From NCBI GenBank assembly GCA_949361645.1, contig OX442433.1, positions 7,252,407-7,316,406 of the forward strand: a DNA stretch of 64,000 nt, in the 5' to 3' direction. A program made the translations under genes and the position numbers. Below the pieces are notes generated by a model. The model was not told where the DNA came from. It searched no databases and saw only the letters and a program-made list of their open reading frames with translations. Of the stretch, positions 45,201 to 56,022 are shown piece by piece. Position 1 is the first letter of the stretch. Each line of letters begins with the position of its first letter. Source of the DNA: Spongilla lacustris. Lineage: Eukaryota; Porifera; Demospongiae; Spongillida; Spongillidae.

Positions 45201-46985
45201 TGCGCGCACAGTTTTACGCAGTTCGACTCGCCGTACTTTATTAGGCAATTTCCAAGAGCGCTTTATGCACGCTAACGCTTTGAACGAAACAACTAAGTAG
45301 GCCTAGGAAAGAACTGGACTTGTAACAAGTATTGAACTCCTGGCTCTGCCGCTTGACTTCACGTCCGAAAGGTAGTTGTCAGCGCTTGGGTAGTAATCAG
45401 GAACTTTAAGCGATACTATTATCACAGAGATGCCGTAATGTTGCACAGCGATGGTAAAAATAAAATAGCTCCAAATAAAGCGGTCGGAAGGCTTTATACG
45501 CGGGAAAATAGTAGTCGTTTCCTCTCCAAAAATAATAATAAGATTGATTCATAATAATCAATAATAATAATTCTAATATGGGCCTGAGCTGCTATTTATA
45601 TTAGCTGTTTGGTTATACTCTGCGCGAGTAGGCACAAAGGGTACGTGGTAATACGAATCATAGACGCATCGAAAATGTATTGATTTCTGCCCCCTCACTC
45701 CTCCCTTTCTCCAATTCCCCTTCTCCCGCTACTTTTATCTATCTTAATCTTTCCTCTCCCCTCTTTTCCTTCCTCTCATCTCTCTCCCCTCTTCCTCTCC
45801 CCCCTTTCTTCCATTCACTTGGCCTCTAACCACTCTCCATTTCTAATCTAATTACATTAACACATACACACACACGCCACCCTTTCCTCTCCTCTCACTC
45901 ACTCACTCACTCTCTCACACATCTCTCTCTCTCACTCATTCTCTCACTCACTCTCTCACTGGTACAAATGATGAATTCCAGCCAGTGGAATGAATGGTTT
46001 GTTACCAACACTCTGGCAACAGTGAAGGTGCATCAGTAACTTGCAGCCACATAGTTTGGAGGGAGCTAGTAGGGACTGGTGGGCATTCTTTGGAGTACAA
46101 AAGCTTCATTCATTGAAACTACAGAACTGCGGTACCCACATGCATACACACATCCATTCCTATGCACCTCTCCCCTTCAGCCAGCAACAGAAGGCTATTT
46201 TGGTTCACTAAATGGACTACTATTCCCATCCATCTTTGCCCTTCTTTCCCCTTCTCTTCCTCCATCTTTGCCCTCCTTTCCCCTTCTCTTCCTCCATCTT
46301 TGCCTTCCTTTCCCCTTCCCTCCCTCCATCTTTGCGCTTCAAGCAAGCCTGCCCTGTGCGTCATCATGTTTACTATAATTGTATAATCATTTTGACACTG
46401 GAAGTAGAATCAGATTGTGTTTGAGGTCACCATAACTCAAAACACCACAGCAGCCCTGATACCCCTAGCTACCCTGCCATACCACACCAAATTCTCTTTC
46501 TTTCTCTCCCCTCTCTCCTCTCTCTCTCTCTCTGTACCCTACCGATGTAGTACCCGCTACCCCCCACCAATGGGTCCTGTGATGGTGCAGAGGGAGGGGA
46601 GGGTCCTGTGATGGTGCAGAGGGAGGGGAGGGTCCTGTGATGGTGCAGAGGGGAGATGCAAAAGCGAGGATGCACTGAGAAGGTAAGCAACAGTTCCTTG
46701 CCATCACTGCACAGACCTACCCCACCAATGGTTCCTTGCCATCACTGCACAGACCTACCCCACCAATGGTTTCTTGCCATCACTGCACAGACCTACCCCA
46801 CCAATGGTTCCTTGCCATCACTGCACAGACCTACCCCACCAATGGTTCCTTGCCATCACTGCACAGACCTACCCCACCAATGGTTCCTTGCCATCACTGC
46901 ACAGACCTACCCCACCAATGGTTCCTTGCTGTCACTACAACAGGGCTATTGTGTATAGTGACATTACTGGTGTTCTTCCTGCCAG
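45201..46985. other. Region between Dok-like start and unassigned plus-strand gene
   Basis: Dok-like promoter at the left. Pyrimidine-rich repeats lie at 45680-45960 and 46220-46335, a GTCCTGTGATGGTGCAGAGG repeat at 46567-46655, and a 38-bp array at 46693-46930. One possible exon of the downstream gene is 45990-46036 (reads QWNEWFVTNTLATVK between AG and GT), but I cannot link it by phase. Confidence 0.4.
46693..46930. repeat. 38-bp minisatellite
   Basis: Six units of GTTCCTTGCCATCACTGCAC plus AGACCTACCCCACCAATG, 38 bases each. Confidence 0.94.
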
Positions 46986-48145
46986 GTCACCTCGTCACTT
47001 CCCAGAATTATAATCATATTAATGTTCCAGCTGATTGGTAGATAATGATGTGGCTTGGATGTAAAGGAAGGGGGGAGGGGAAGCAACGTAGAACATACAT
47101 GATAGTGGGGGGGGGGGGGGTTGTGATGGTGTAGAGGGAGGGGAGGGTCTTGTGATGGTGCAGAGGGAGGAGAGGGTCCTGTGATGGTGCAGAGGGAGGG
47201 GAGGGGGAGATGCAAAAGCAAGGATGCACAGAGGAGAAGGTAAGCACAGTGCTGTAAGCTTGTGTGATTCTTCAATGGAACTGTCTGCCAATACACACAC
47301 ACACCACATACCACAAACTGAAGCCTACTCGGAGAGAACAGGACAGTGGAGGGACAGGAGCACACCTGGGGAGGAGATGGAGGGACTGGAGCACACCTGG
47401 GGAGGAGGTGGAGGGATAGGAGCACACCTGGGGAGGAGGTGGAAGGATAGGAGCACACCTGGGGAGGAGGTGGAGGGACAGTAGCACACCTGGGGAGGAG
47501 GTGGAGATGGAGGGATAGAAGCACACCTGGGGAGGAGGTGAAGAAATCCATCAATGTTTGTTTTCAGTATTTCCATTCAATGTATATTGGTAAACTTTTA
47601 CTACTTTACAAAACATTACCTCAGTAGATTTCCCCTTCATAAAGGATACACCCCCTTGACACGTAATAACACATAACTCCTACCTCTTCTTCCCCCTCAC
47701 TTCCTGTCTTCTTCCCCATGTCCCCCCATGTTATGCACTAACCAACAGTTGAGACAATTAAATCTACTACCAATACAGGTCAAGTCAGGTCAAGTCAGGT
47801 CAGGTCAGGTCAGGTCAGAGGTTATATACTCTCAACCCTAACCCGACCCTAAGCCACTGCCTGCTGTGCCCCTGTCTACTTATTACATGTAAGAAATGTA
47901 CAATAACACTTTCACTTTCTTCTTGTGCACACACACACCACATGGGCACAAAGGTTAGATTTAAATATAGGGGTGTGGTCAGAAATGTATTGCATCTGGT
48001 TTTAGAGGACATAAGATGTTAGACTGTTGATGTGACTACTCACACAACACACCATTCCCCCTAGATGTATGATGTCATGAAGGAGAACCAGCTTGGACTG
48101 ATCTGGTGGATAATGGAGAAGGAGAATCTAATTAAACTACTTTAA
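46986..48145 (+). CDS. Last four exons of an unassigned gene
   Basis: Exons 46986-47037, 47568-47589, 47749-47778 and 48065-48145 each lie between good AG and GT sites (TTCTTCCTGCCAG, TTGTTTTCAG, CCAACAG, TTCCCCCTAG). They join with consistent phases to a TAA stop. The deduced tail reads HLVTSQNYNHINVPADCISI, then QCILLRQLNLLPIQ, then MYDVMKENQLGLIWWIMEKE and NLIKLL. It is helical and hydrophobic, and I do not recognise the family. The upstream exons are not found with confidence; the entering phase is 1. Small exons make chance agreement possible, so this is a tentative model. Confidence 0.4.
47340..47540. repeat. 28-bp class repeat (AGCACACCTGGGGAGGAGGTGGAGG)
   Basis: Seven imperfect units between exons of the unassigned plus-strand gene. 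Confidence 0.9.
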
Positions 48146-48371
48146 CCTCCACTTGGGTAAACAAATAACTGAGAACGCGAATAACTACGTACATTAAAAG
48201 CGCAAATCAATGAATTTTAATCAATGATTAACATTCACTGATGAAATTTATTGACCACAATGGACTTCAGTACAGTTTGCTTCTCCTAGTGCAGAAACAC
48301 CTCAGGTACAAGTAGTACTGTGACTGTCATTTAGTCTCAAGCGTAGAGTAAGTGAACATGACAAGAAGGTA

Positions 48372-48564
48372 CTCACTCGTACCCAGACCCAAATACCTCA
48401 CTGCTGCAGATGGATTACATCACCGCTACGTTTGGTAGAGGGTCTGGTCAATAAGTTGGTCACAGGAATGCTGGATGAGAACAGCTTTGCTCGAAGTATT
48501 GGCCACACCGTAGCAGTGATGTAACCATCTGCATCTGTGAGGTATTTGGGTCTGGGTACGAGAC
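48372..48564. mobile_element. TA-flanked MITE, GTCTCG...CGAGAC family
   Basis: The left end CTCGTACCCAGACCCAAATA and the right end TATTTGGGTCTGGGTACGAG are inverted copies. The inner arms contain GCAGATGGATTACATCACCG and its near reverse complement. TA flanks the ends. No coding capacity. Confidence 0.75.
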
Positions 48565-49436
48565 TACTCACGTATGGCTGCCTGCTAATTATTGATAACC
48601 ATCGATTTATTTGTTGCGGTTTACAATAAACTTGAAAATGAAAGCTGCGGCAAATCAGGAAAGATGATGAAAAAATTGTGGCTGATTCCAATTTCAACGT
48701 TGGTAGGAATGTACAGTGTAAAACAGTAATAGGCCTACATAAAAAATTAGCTGTCCAACATAGCAGTTGAAAGTGAGAAGGCTTTGCAGTGAGAAGCCAT
48801 GGCAGTGAGAAGGCATGGCTTTTTGGAGAAGAGATCAGTAATAGTCCGTTTGTATTTCATTCTGATCCAATCAGTTATTATCAAGCAATAGATAGCTTTA
48901 AAGTTGTTAGGAAGAATATATAGGCATACTGGTGGAGGAAGGAATATATAGGCATACTGGTGGAGGAAGGAATTCCATTTTAATTGAGTACTGCTGTGCA
49001 CTTCATACCAGGTACAATATGAGGACAGGGGCCCATAGGGGGAGAGGACAGGGGCCCATAGGAAGAGGACAGGCGGCCCATAGGGGGAGAGGACAGGGGC
49101 CCATAGGGGAGGGGACAGGGGCCCTGAGAATGGATTGAAGGCTTTCCATGCTGTCATTGTCCTGCCAGTATCATTCCTCCACCAGTATCCCAGCCCACAG
49201 ACTCATATCTGTTTACCTAATAAATAGCTACATGTAGACCTCCCCCCCCCCCCCCCCCCCCCCCCCCCGCCCCTCTTGTCTGTACATGTACACTGATCAT
49301 TGATGCTTTCCAATCATCTTCTGAAAATGTTACTGCAGTGTAGGGTATTGAGTGGATGTGTAGCAGTCGATGGTATGATAAGGCCAGTTGCACTGGTAAA
49401 TACACAGATACTCATTTATAAGCTGCACACCTGCAT

Positions 49437-50076
49437 TCAGTACATGCACAAGCATTCAGTACATGCACAAGCTGCATACCTGCATTCAGTACATGCACAA
49501 GCTGCATACCTGTATTCAGTACATGCACAAGCTGCATACCTGTATTCAGTACATGCACAAGCTGCATACCTGCATTCAGTACATGCACAAGCTGCATACC
49601 TGCATTCAGTACATGCACAAGCTGCATACCTGCATTCAGTACATGCACAAGCTGCATACCTGCATTCAGTACATGCACAAGCTGCATACCTGCATTCAGT
49701 ACATGCACAAGCTGCATACCTGCATTCAGTACATGCACAAGCTGCATACCTGCATTCAGTACATGCACAAGCTGCATACCTGCATTCAGTACATGCACAA
49801 GCTGCATACCTGCATTCAGTACATGCACAAGCTGCATACCTGCATTCAGTACATGCACAAGCTGCATACCTGCATTCAGTACATGCACAAGCTGCATACC
49901 TGCATTCAGTAGATGCACAAGCTGCATACCTGCATTCAGTACATGCACAAGCTGCATACCTGCATTCAGTACATGCACAAGCTGCATACCTGCATTCAGT
50001 AGATGCACAAGCTGCATACCTGCATTCAGTACATGCACAAGCTGCATACCTGCATTCAGTACATGCACAAGCTACA
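49437..50076. repeat. 30-bp minisatellite
   Basis: About 21 nearly perfect units of GCTGCATACCTGCATTCAGT plus ACATGCACAA. All frames over it are open on both strands because of the multiple-of-three period, not because of coding. Confidence 0.96.
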
Positions 50077-50140
50077 CACCTGCACAAGCGGGCACAAGCA
50101 TTAGAAACATAATCACTCGGGTCATCCTGCACCCCTAGTA

Positions 50141-50258
50141 GTCTCAGCCCCAGACCCAATGGATGCAGCTGCAGATGGATTACATCACTGCTACATGTTA
50201 GTAGGGCTGACGTGTAGCAGTGATGTGCAGCTGCGTTTGTTGGGTCTGGGACCGAGAC
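50141..50258. mobile_element. TA-flanked MITE, GTCTCG...CGAGAC family
   Basis: The ends GTCTCAGCCCCAGACCCAA and TTGGGTCTGGGACCGAGAC are inverted copies. Inner arms GCAGCTGCAGATGGATTACA and TGATGTGCAGCTGC pair as well. TA precedes and follows the element. Confidence 0.78.
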
Positions 50259-50559
50259 TACATGCATCCATTAGATACATGCTTCGTTAGGGTCAGCCGC
50301 CATTTTGATCAGCGTGTCATTCCCAGTGTTGGGGGGTGGGGGAGGGGGGGGGGCACCATTATGCTGGTCTATTCCTGCTAGAAAATGTGTAAAACCTACT
50401 TTAGGACCCCCCTCCTTCCCCCCCCCCCCCCCCCCCATCCCTGGGGAGGGGGGGGGGGGACTATAATAATAATAATTAATAACACCCACTGTGTCACCTT
50501 AGTGTCACCTGCAAGCATGGGGATGGTGGGGGGGGGATATGTCTAATCGCCATAACCTC

Positions 50560-51040
50560 CTGCACGATGCAGTCTTGTTGTCAGGCATCCCTGTCAGTTT
50601 GCTTGGAAGCAGGTGGTGGTTTAGGTAAGGACAAGACTCTCACCCATCCAGCTGACATATTGGTCTCTAACCCCCGTGGTTCTGCTAGTGCTGCATATGG
50701 TATCACTGTTACCTCACCGCTTAATCCCTCTATTATTTTGGAAGTGGGAGTTTCAGCATCCAAAGCAGCTGAAGCACGATAACACTCCAAATACTATGCC
50801 AAGTGCTCTGAACTAAGGTGGTGTTGCACTCCCTTTATAACCGTGGAGACATATGGAGCATGGGGAGCTGAAGCATGCAACACCTTCTCTTTTATTGCCT
50901 CCAGGGTTGCCATAATGACTAGCATACCAAAGTCCATGATCCTGTCCAGCTTGTATGGCAAACTTGCTATCATCCTCGTCCGATCTAATGCCAGAGCCAT
51001 AATGATGAGATCCCTGTTGCCCGTTACTGGACATTGAGAA
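50560..51040 (+). mobile_element. Degenerate retroelement relic, copy C (C-terminal ORF)
   Basis: It reads THPADILVSNPRGSASAAYG, then ITVTSPLNPSIILEVGVSAS, a break, then METYGAWGAEACNTFSFIAS and LYGKLAIILVRSNARAIMMR. This is the same family tail as at 11112-11420. At least one frameshift separates the halves. Confidence 0.62.
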
Positions 51041-51124
51041 CATTTAATCCCACATGTGATGTATTAATATTAATAATATAGTAATAATAATAATAATAAT
51101 CCCATCTGCTCTGGACATTATCGT

Positions 51125-52465
51125 TTGTGATTCTTCGCTACAGCAGTTTGATGAAGATGTCCTTCACTGCTTACACCACCAATTCTTATGCTACCTGAAT
51201 CAAATCTGCAACCCAAAGGCGGTGATTCAGTCATGAAGTGGACTTAATTACCAACTGAATCCAATAGTATCCGAAACATGGTCTGTAAATTTCAGGAAAT
51301 TAAGTCCACTTCATGCCTGAACCACCCCGCCTTTGGGTTGCAAATTTGATTCAGGTAGCAGAAAAATTGGTTGTGTAGAGGAATGTGCAGCCTTTGAACT
51401 TACACCAAAAAAGTTCAACTTCCACTTAGGTTTGGTGGTCTTGGATTAAGATCAGTCTCTAACCACTCCCCTAATGCTAACGTAGCATGCCTAAGGCATG
51501 TGAATGCAGGATAAGATTAAGGGTTCAGGGTTTAGGGTGCTAAGAGGCGCAAAGCGCCGATGACGCTGGTGGTCAAATTGCACCCACGGTGCTGTCCAGG
51601 CACCACAAAAAGATCACGCTCATCCCCAGTCCACTTCACGGACGAGGCACCTTCGGCGCCATACTGCACGCCACACTTAATCGCCTATTGACATCACAAA
51701 TGCTCCTAAGGCTTCCCAAAGCCTCATAAAGGCTACAAGTATAGCCTCGAGAATTCAAAGATTGATTCTGCTGATGCAATCACATTTGAATCAGTAGCTA
51801 GTTCTCCTCCACAGCACCATCTTTCAGGTAAAATAGAAGACAATTACCAGAGCAAGACTTAGAGAGCGGTGTCAGCCACTAGTGCTAATGCCTGGACCAG
51901 TGGTTGAGAGCTATTTAGCTCTGGAGCATTAAAATGGTGGCTAGGTCTCAGCTGACAGTAAATATCCCCTCTGCTCAAGTGCCCTTGATCCAGATTGCCC
52001 CCACACCCTTACATGTGGATCTGGAAGTGACACCATTGCACGGCACAAGACGTTTTTGCCAGCCTGTGCTCCAAAGCATGCTTATCTCCTCAACTGGAGA
52101 AAGGTCCAGGCTTAGATTTCTCTACGCCGGCTGATGTGCTGGTGCCAAACTGGTCTGACCTAAAAAGTCATCCATCTGCTTAATACAGATCTCACAAGCT
52201 TGGCAACTCAGCAGAATGTGGTGAGGTAGGAAAGCATGCAAAGAATGATGAGATATGTTCAAGGTTGGGCTGGACGCGCATTCCTCTATTTATTGACATC
52301 TATGGTAGTTATGGATGCTAAGCGCAAGAATGCTTTTACAGATTGAGCAAGAGACTTGCCATGCAATAGGTACTGTTTGAAAATGAAGCACTGAGCCAAA
52401 TCAACTGCCTGCTGGGTGCCACGTTAGGCAGAATGCTAGGGCCATTCTGCTGAGATGTCCCCATA
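51125..52465 (+). mobile_element. Degenerate retroelement relic, copy B
   Basis: Nucleotide-level match in order to the relic at 15985-17030: TGTGATTCTTCGCTACAGCA, the GGTGGTCTTGGATT segment, TCTCCTCCACAGCACCATCT, a CCTTGATCCAGATTGC knuckle segment, the AACTGGAGAAAGGTCCAGGC segment and the GGAAAGCATGCAAAGAATGA segment. Many stops and deletions. It follows relic C head to tail. Confidence 0.62.
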
Positions 52466-52594
52466 TTCCCCTTCATGAACCATTCTGCTGAGATGTCCCC
52501 ATATTCCCCTTCATGAACCATTCTGCTGAGATGTCCCCATATTCCCCTTCATGAACCATTCTGCTGAGATGTCCCCATATTCCCCTTCATGAAT
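52442..52594. repeat. 38-bp minisatellite
   Basis: Four units of CCATTCTGCTGAGATGTCCC plus CATATTCCCCTTCATGAA, apparently amplified from the end of the adjacent retroelement relic (its first unit begins within the relic). Confidence 0.92.
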
Positions 52595-52756
52595 GTTATA
52601 AGCTTGTGTTGTTACATGTACTGTATTATTAATCATCCCCCTCCTCCCCCTGCGTCTCCCCACCTCTCCCCAGTCCCCACCCTTGCCTATCACTTTGTAC
52701 CTCTCGCCCCGAAATTCTATATCCGCCATATGATGCTTTTTTAATTTATGGACAAA

Positions 52757-53309
52757 CCTAGTTGGGCGTGACCCGCCCTTCGCGTATTGGCGGAAGGTCG
52801 GGTTGCAAGCCTATACCAAGATTTGTTCTGGAGTGTTATGTAATATCGTTGTGAATATCGTTATGTTATTGCACATTCGGGTAGTGATATTGAGCGTTAC
52901 GTGGTGATAATGCGGTTTGTGTGTCTGCAGAGCAGCTGCTCAAGATATGTACATGTATTGCTTCGGGTGCGGTGTTGATGAGTTGGGCATGGCCCGCCCT
53001 TCGCATTGTTGTTCAGGCTTCATAGTAGCAGGGCAGCGCAACTCTTTAGCTGCCTCTCAGTTTGTAACACATTCGCAAACAAAAGCAATGTTTGTCCGCT
53101 CCATGAAAATTAATATACATGTAAGTTAAATGGAAGGAACAGCTGCCTATCATTACCTCACATCAGCCGCTAATTTGGTGATAATGGAACCCACTTGAAC
53201 GCTGCAATCCGATTGGACTGCAATCCCCGTTGCAGCAGAACAAATTCAGGTATAGGCTTGCAACCCGACCATCCACCAATACGCGAAGGGCGGGCCACGC
53301 CCAACTAGG
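52757..53309. mobile_element. 553-bp foldback DNA element with 5-bp target duplication
   Basis: Terminal inverted repeats of about 75 bases. The left end starts CCTAGTTGGGCGTGACCCGC and the right end is its complement, ending GCCCAACTAGG. The direct repeat ACAAA flanks both ends (52752-52756 and 53310-53314). A partial internal copy of the end (GGGCATGGCCCGCCCTTCGC) lies near 52985. No transposase, so it is non-autonomous. Confidence 0.85.
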
Positions 53310-53459
53310 ACAAACCGTCAATATGGCGCAGATCCTCGGACAGTTACCCTCCGGCCGATCCAGTTCCTGATCCAACTATGCTACCAATACCAGGAGCCTT
53401 TTAAAAGCCATCCATTTAAAAAGGTTCCTGATTCTGGAACTGTGAAAAGTTTCTTTAGT

Positions 53460-53698
53460 CTCGTCCCCAGACCAACACCGGCTCCTCCTCCTCCCCACCG
53501 CCTAGTGGTAATTACATCAGCGCTGTACGTACAGTACGCGTGCACGCGGTATGCTATCAGCTACAGCTACATGTGCCTTTTACACGTGACCCTTTCTATT
53601 GTGTTTTTGAGCATTCTATATTTCCAGTGTTCAATTGCCGTGAGGGGATATACCGATTCATTGTGACAGCTAAGCACATATCATTAATGATACGAGAC
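53460..53698. mobile_element. TA-flanked MITE, GTCTCG...CGAGAC family (weak)
   Basis: It starts GTCTCGTCCCCAGACC and ends GATACGAGAC, with TA on both sides and the core-like ATTACATCAGCGCTG inside. The inverted repeat is short. Confidence 0.45.
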
Positions 53699-54697
53699 TA
53701 TACGCAAAGGGGTTCGAAATTGTATATATGTTAGCACAATAGGGCATGTTTAATTAACAAGCTTGATTGATTCATCTATATCTACATGCGTGCGCGTGCG
53801 TTAACGATTGAACTTCTTCCGCGGGTATCTGCTGACTATTTCCTATATATATGTAACTCCCTTTATAAAATCCTGCGAATGCCCCTGCACTGATGTGGAG
53901 ACTCTATAAGTTTGTTTTGTAGCAAAGTCAACAGAGCCTTCGAAGAATAGTGATATTGAACTTTTAAATATTAGTTATCTGTTTCTGTTTCATGTTTTTA
54001 TAATTTACAAAGTGCAAAAAAAAAAAAGTGCTGCACGCACGTGGCTTTCTCCCCAGGGCCCACTGGGAAGCTTACAGCGCTTCTCTTGCCGGTTTGGAGG
54101 GCCACCCACCCCACAACCCTAACATGAAATCCTGTTTCCGCCCCTGTCCCGGGTGTAATTTGACACACCGGGTGTAAAGGTTGAGTCAGGGGCGCGCACC
54201 CTGATACCCTAAAACCGGAACCCCATCCTTCGATATGTACAAGCGTGTTTTGGACTGAATCACAAACAACAACATGCGTCACTATAACCGTTAATGTAGC
54301 GTCAACGACCGCGGTACGAAGTTTGGCATAACAATGATAAACCAAAATCGGATTTTTCCCACGGTTGCATGAGTGCAATGTGTATGAAGGTGTGTGCCGG
54401 TGTGTATAGCAAGACTCGCTAAATTGTGCATGCGCTGCACACAAAAAGATACGACAGATGCTCAGTTGACTCGGCCGAGATGATGGTGTTTTCTAAGATT
54501 ACTCACGCCTGCTCACTCTCCCAATCCATAATTTTTGCTCCTACTCAGTATACCCGGGGGGCGATAATCAGACAAATCTAGTACTGAATGGATAAACCCA
54601 CAGATATTAAATAGAAGCCCAGTGCGGATTCAGTAGCAGCGTTGGCCCGGCTTAGCTTCGATCATTCTATTTTAAAGCCTTCTTTTATTATAGACCT
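53699..54697. other. Intergenic, nothing recognised
   Basis: A minus-strand open frame at 53998-54444 has no recognisable features, and no repeat array is seen. Confidence 0.4.
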
Positions 54698-55068
54698 TTA
54701 ATCCCGATACCTCTGCACCGTGTCGAGGAGTGGAGGTGTGAAGTATTGATTGGTCCTGTTTCCAATGACAAATGTGTTAATAATACAATTACTCCCAGCA
54801 CAACTAACGAGTACCGCTAAATTAAACCAGAACGTGTATAACCCTGCTCCCGACCTGCTTTTCTGTTGGGACTCGATTCGTGCGAGTACACCTAACGCGG
54901 TTCCATAGCCAACAAGCTGGTGAGTAGCTATGTTTGAGATAGCCGATACAACTGTGTAGGGCATGTGATCGGCTCAAATACCATTATGTTTACCTAACGT
55001 AACGTACTTGTAGAAATTTAAGCAAGCCTTGCACACGTGATGAGCTTACCTGTTCTGTTGCCTCTCAT
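54698..55068 (-). CDS. Small unrecognised membrane protein, 2 exons
   Basis: Exon 1 is 55068-55050 (MRGNRT plus one base, donor GTAAGC) and exon 2 is 54951-54698 (acceptor CTACACAG). Together they give 273 nt and 90 residues. The protein has a likely membrane segment in the middle (FWFNLAVLVSCAGSNCIINT) and a hydrophilic tail ending TVQRYRD. I do not recognise the family. A start at 54964 without splicing is also possible and gives 88 residues in the same frame. The gene is divergent from ZNRF, with about 290 bases between the starts. Confidence 0.55.
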
Positions 55069-55193
55069 GCTTCGCAACTGGTCGTTACAGTGCCGTCAAT
55101 TCCTGGCAAGGGGAGTTTTTATTTTTAATTTGTTACAACATTGCGCATGCGTCACCGAACGTTCCAAGAAAAGAAAACAGGAAAAGCTTACGT

Positions 55194-55279
55194 AATCTCG
55201 ACCTAAATAGATATCACGTAAAAGTTCATGATGTAATCGTCCGCTGCTTTTAATTTGTATGTGGGTGTGGGGACGAGAC
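55194..55279. mobile_element. Short TA-flanked element in the ZNRF upstream region
   Basis: It begins ATCTCGACC after TA and ends TGTGGGGACGAGAC before TA, with a core-like GATGTAATCGTCCGCTGC. It ends 79 bases before the ZNRF start codon, in the shared upstream region of two divergent genes. Confidence 0.4.
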
Positions 55280-55358
55280 TAATGTATACGTGTGTCGAGT
55301 TTGATGCGAATGTTCAGTTTTCCAATAATATTCACTAGTGCTAAGAGGCCGCAAGAAG

Positions 55359-55956
55359 ATGGGAGGACGGCAGTCGCGTGGCACGTTAGCCACTAACTTA
55401 GATGGACACAGAAATCACTCGCCGACTTCACGAAATCGCATTTCCGTGAATCCAAATATGTATCACAGACCATTGCCGGAGATTCCCCGTTCACCTTCCG
55501 AGTCCGTATCGACCCAGTTTTCTGCACTAACCCTAACGTCGCCGGGTACTCCTTCGCGTCGCGAGCCGGATGGCTCGAGGAGTGAACACGTGGACGCGAC
55601 TTCTCTGCCAAGGGTCGTCGGAGTAGAACATAATTACGCACACCGGAGGAGGCGCCATCATAACGGGGCCACGTCTGGTTCGTCTCTTGAATCGCTGCTT
55701 CTTATCAGGGGACTTGGTAGGTAGGAACTGTGAAGACGTGTGTGGTGTGTTTAACGGATGCATGAGCCCGTTAGTATTAGTATTATTGCGTGTGTACATG
55801 TGTACACTTCATCTCGTGTACAGTAACATGTATGTCTTTTGTGCCTGTGCGTAAACACTTGGGAATTACCCAAACGCGCTCTCAGTTGTCACGTGCTACA
55901 TTTATGTTCACACGGTCTAAGGTTCGCTGTTTGATCTTGCCGACAGACGTGTCTGC

Positions 55957-56022
<66 letters not shown>

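Larger units (their letters stand above)
48146..50559. other. Gene-poor stretch with MITEs and a large 30-bp array
   Basis: It contains two small inverted-repeat elements, a short repeat (GGACAGGGGCCCATAGGGG, 49020-49125), poly-C runs near 49241 and 50418, and the 30-bp minisatellite. No gene recognised. Confidence 0.5.

Noticed and set aside
49300..50112. Overlapping frames on both strands (HAQAAYLHSV and TECRYAACAC repeats)
   Set aside because: Translation of a perfect 30-bp minisatellite; no start context, domain or splice support.
53998..54444. 148-codon minus-strand frame
   Set aside because: No recognisable domain, unusual composition, no splice partner and no paralogue.
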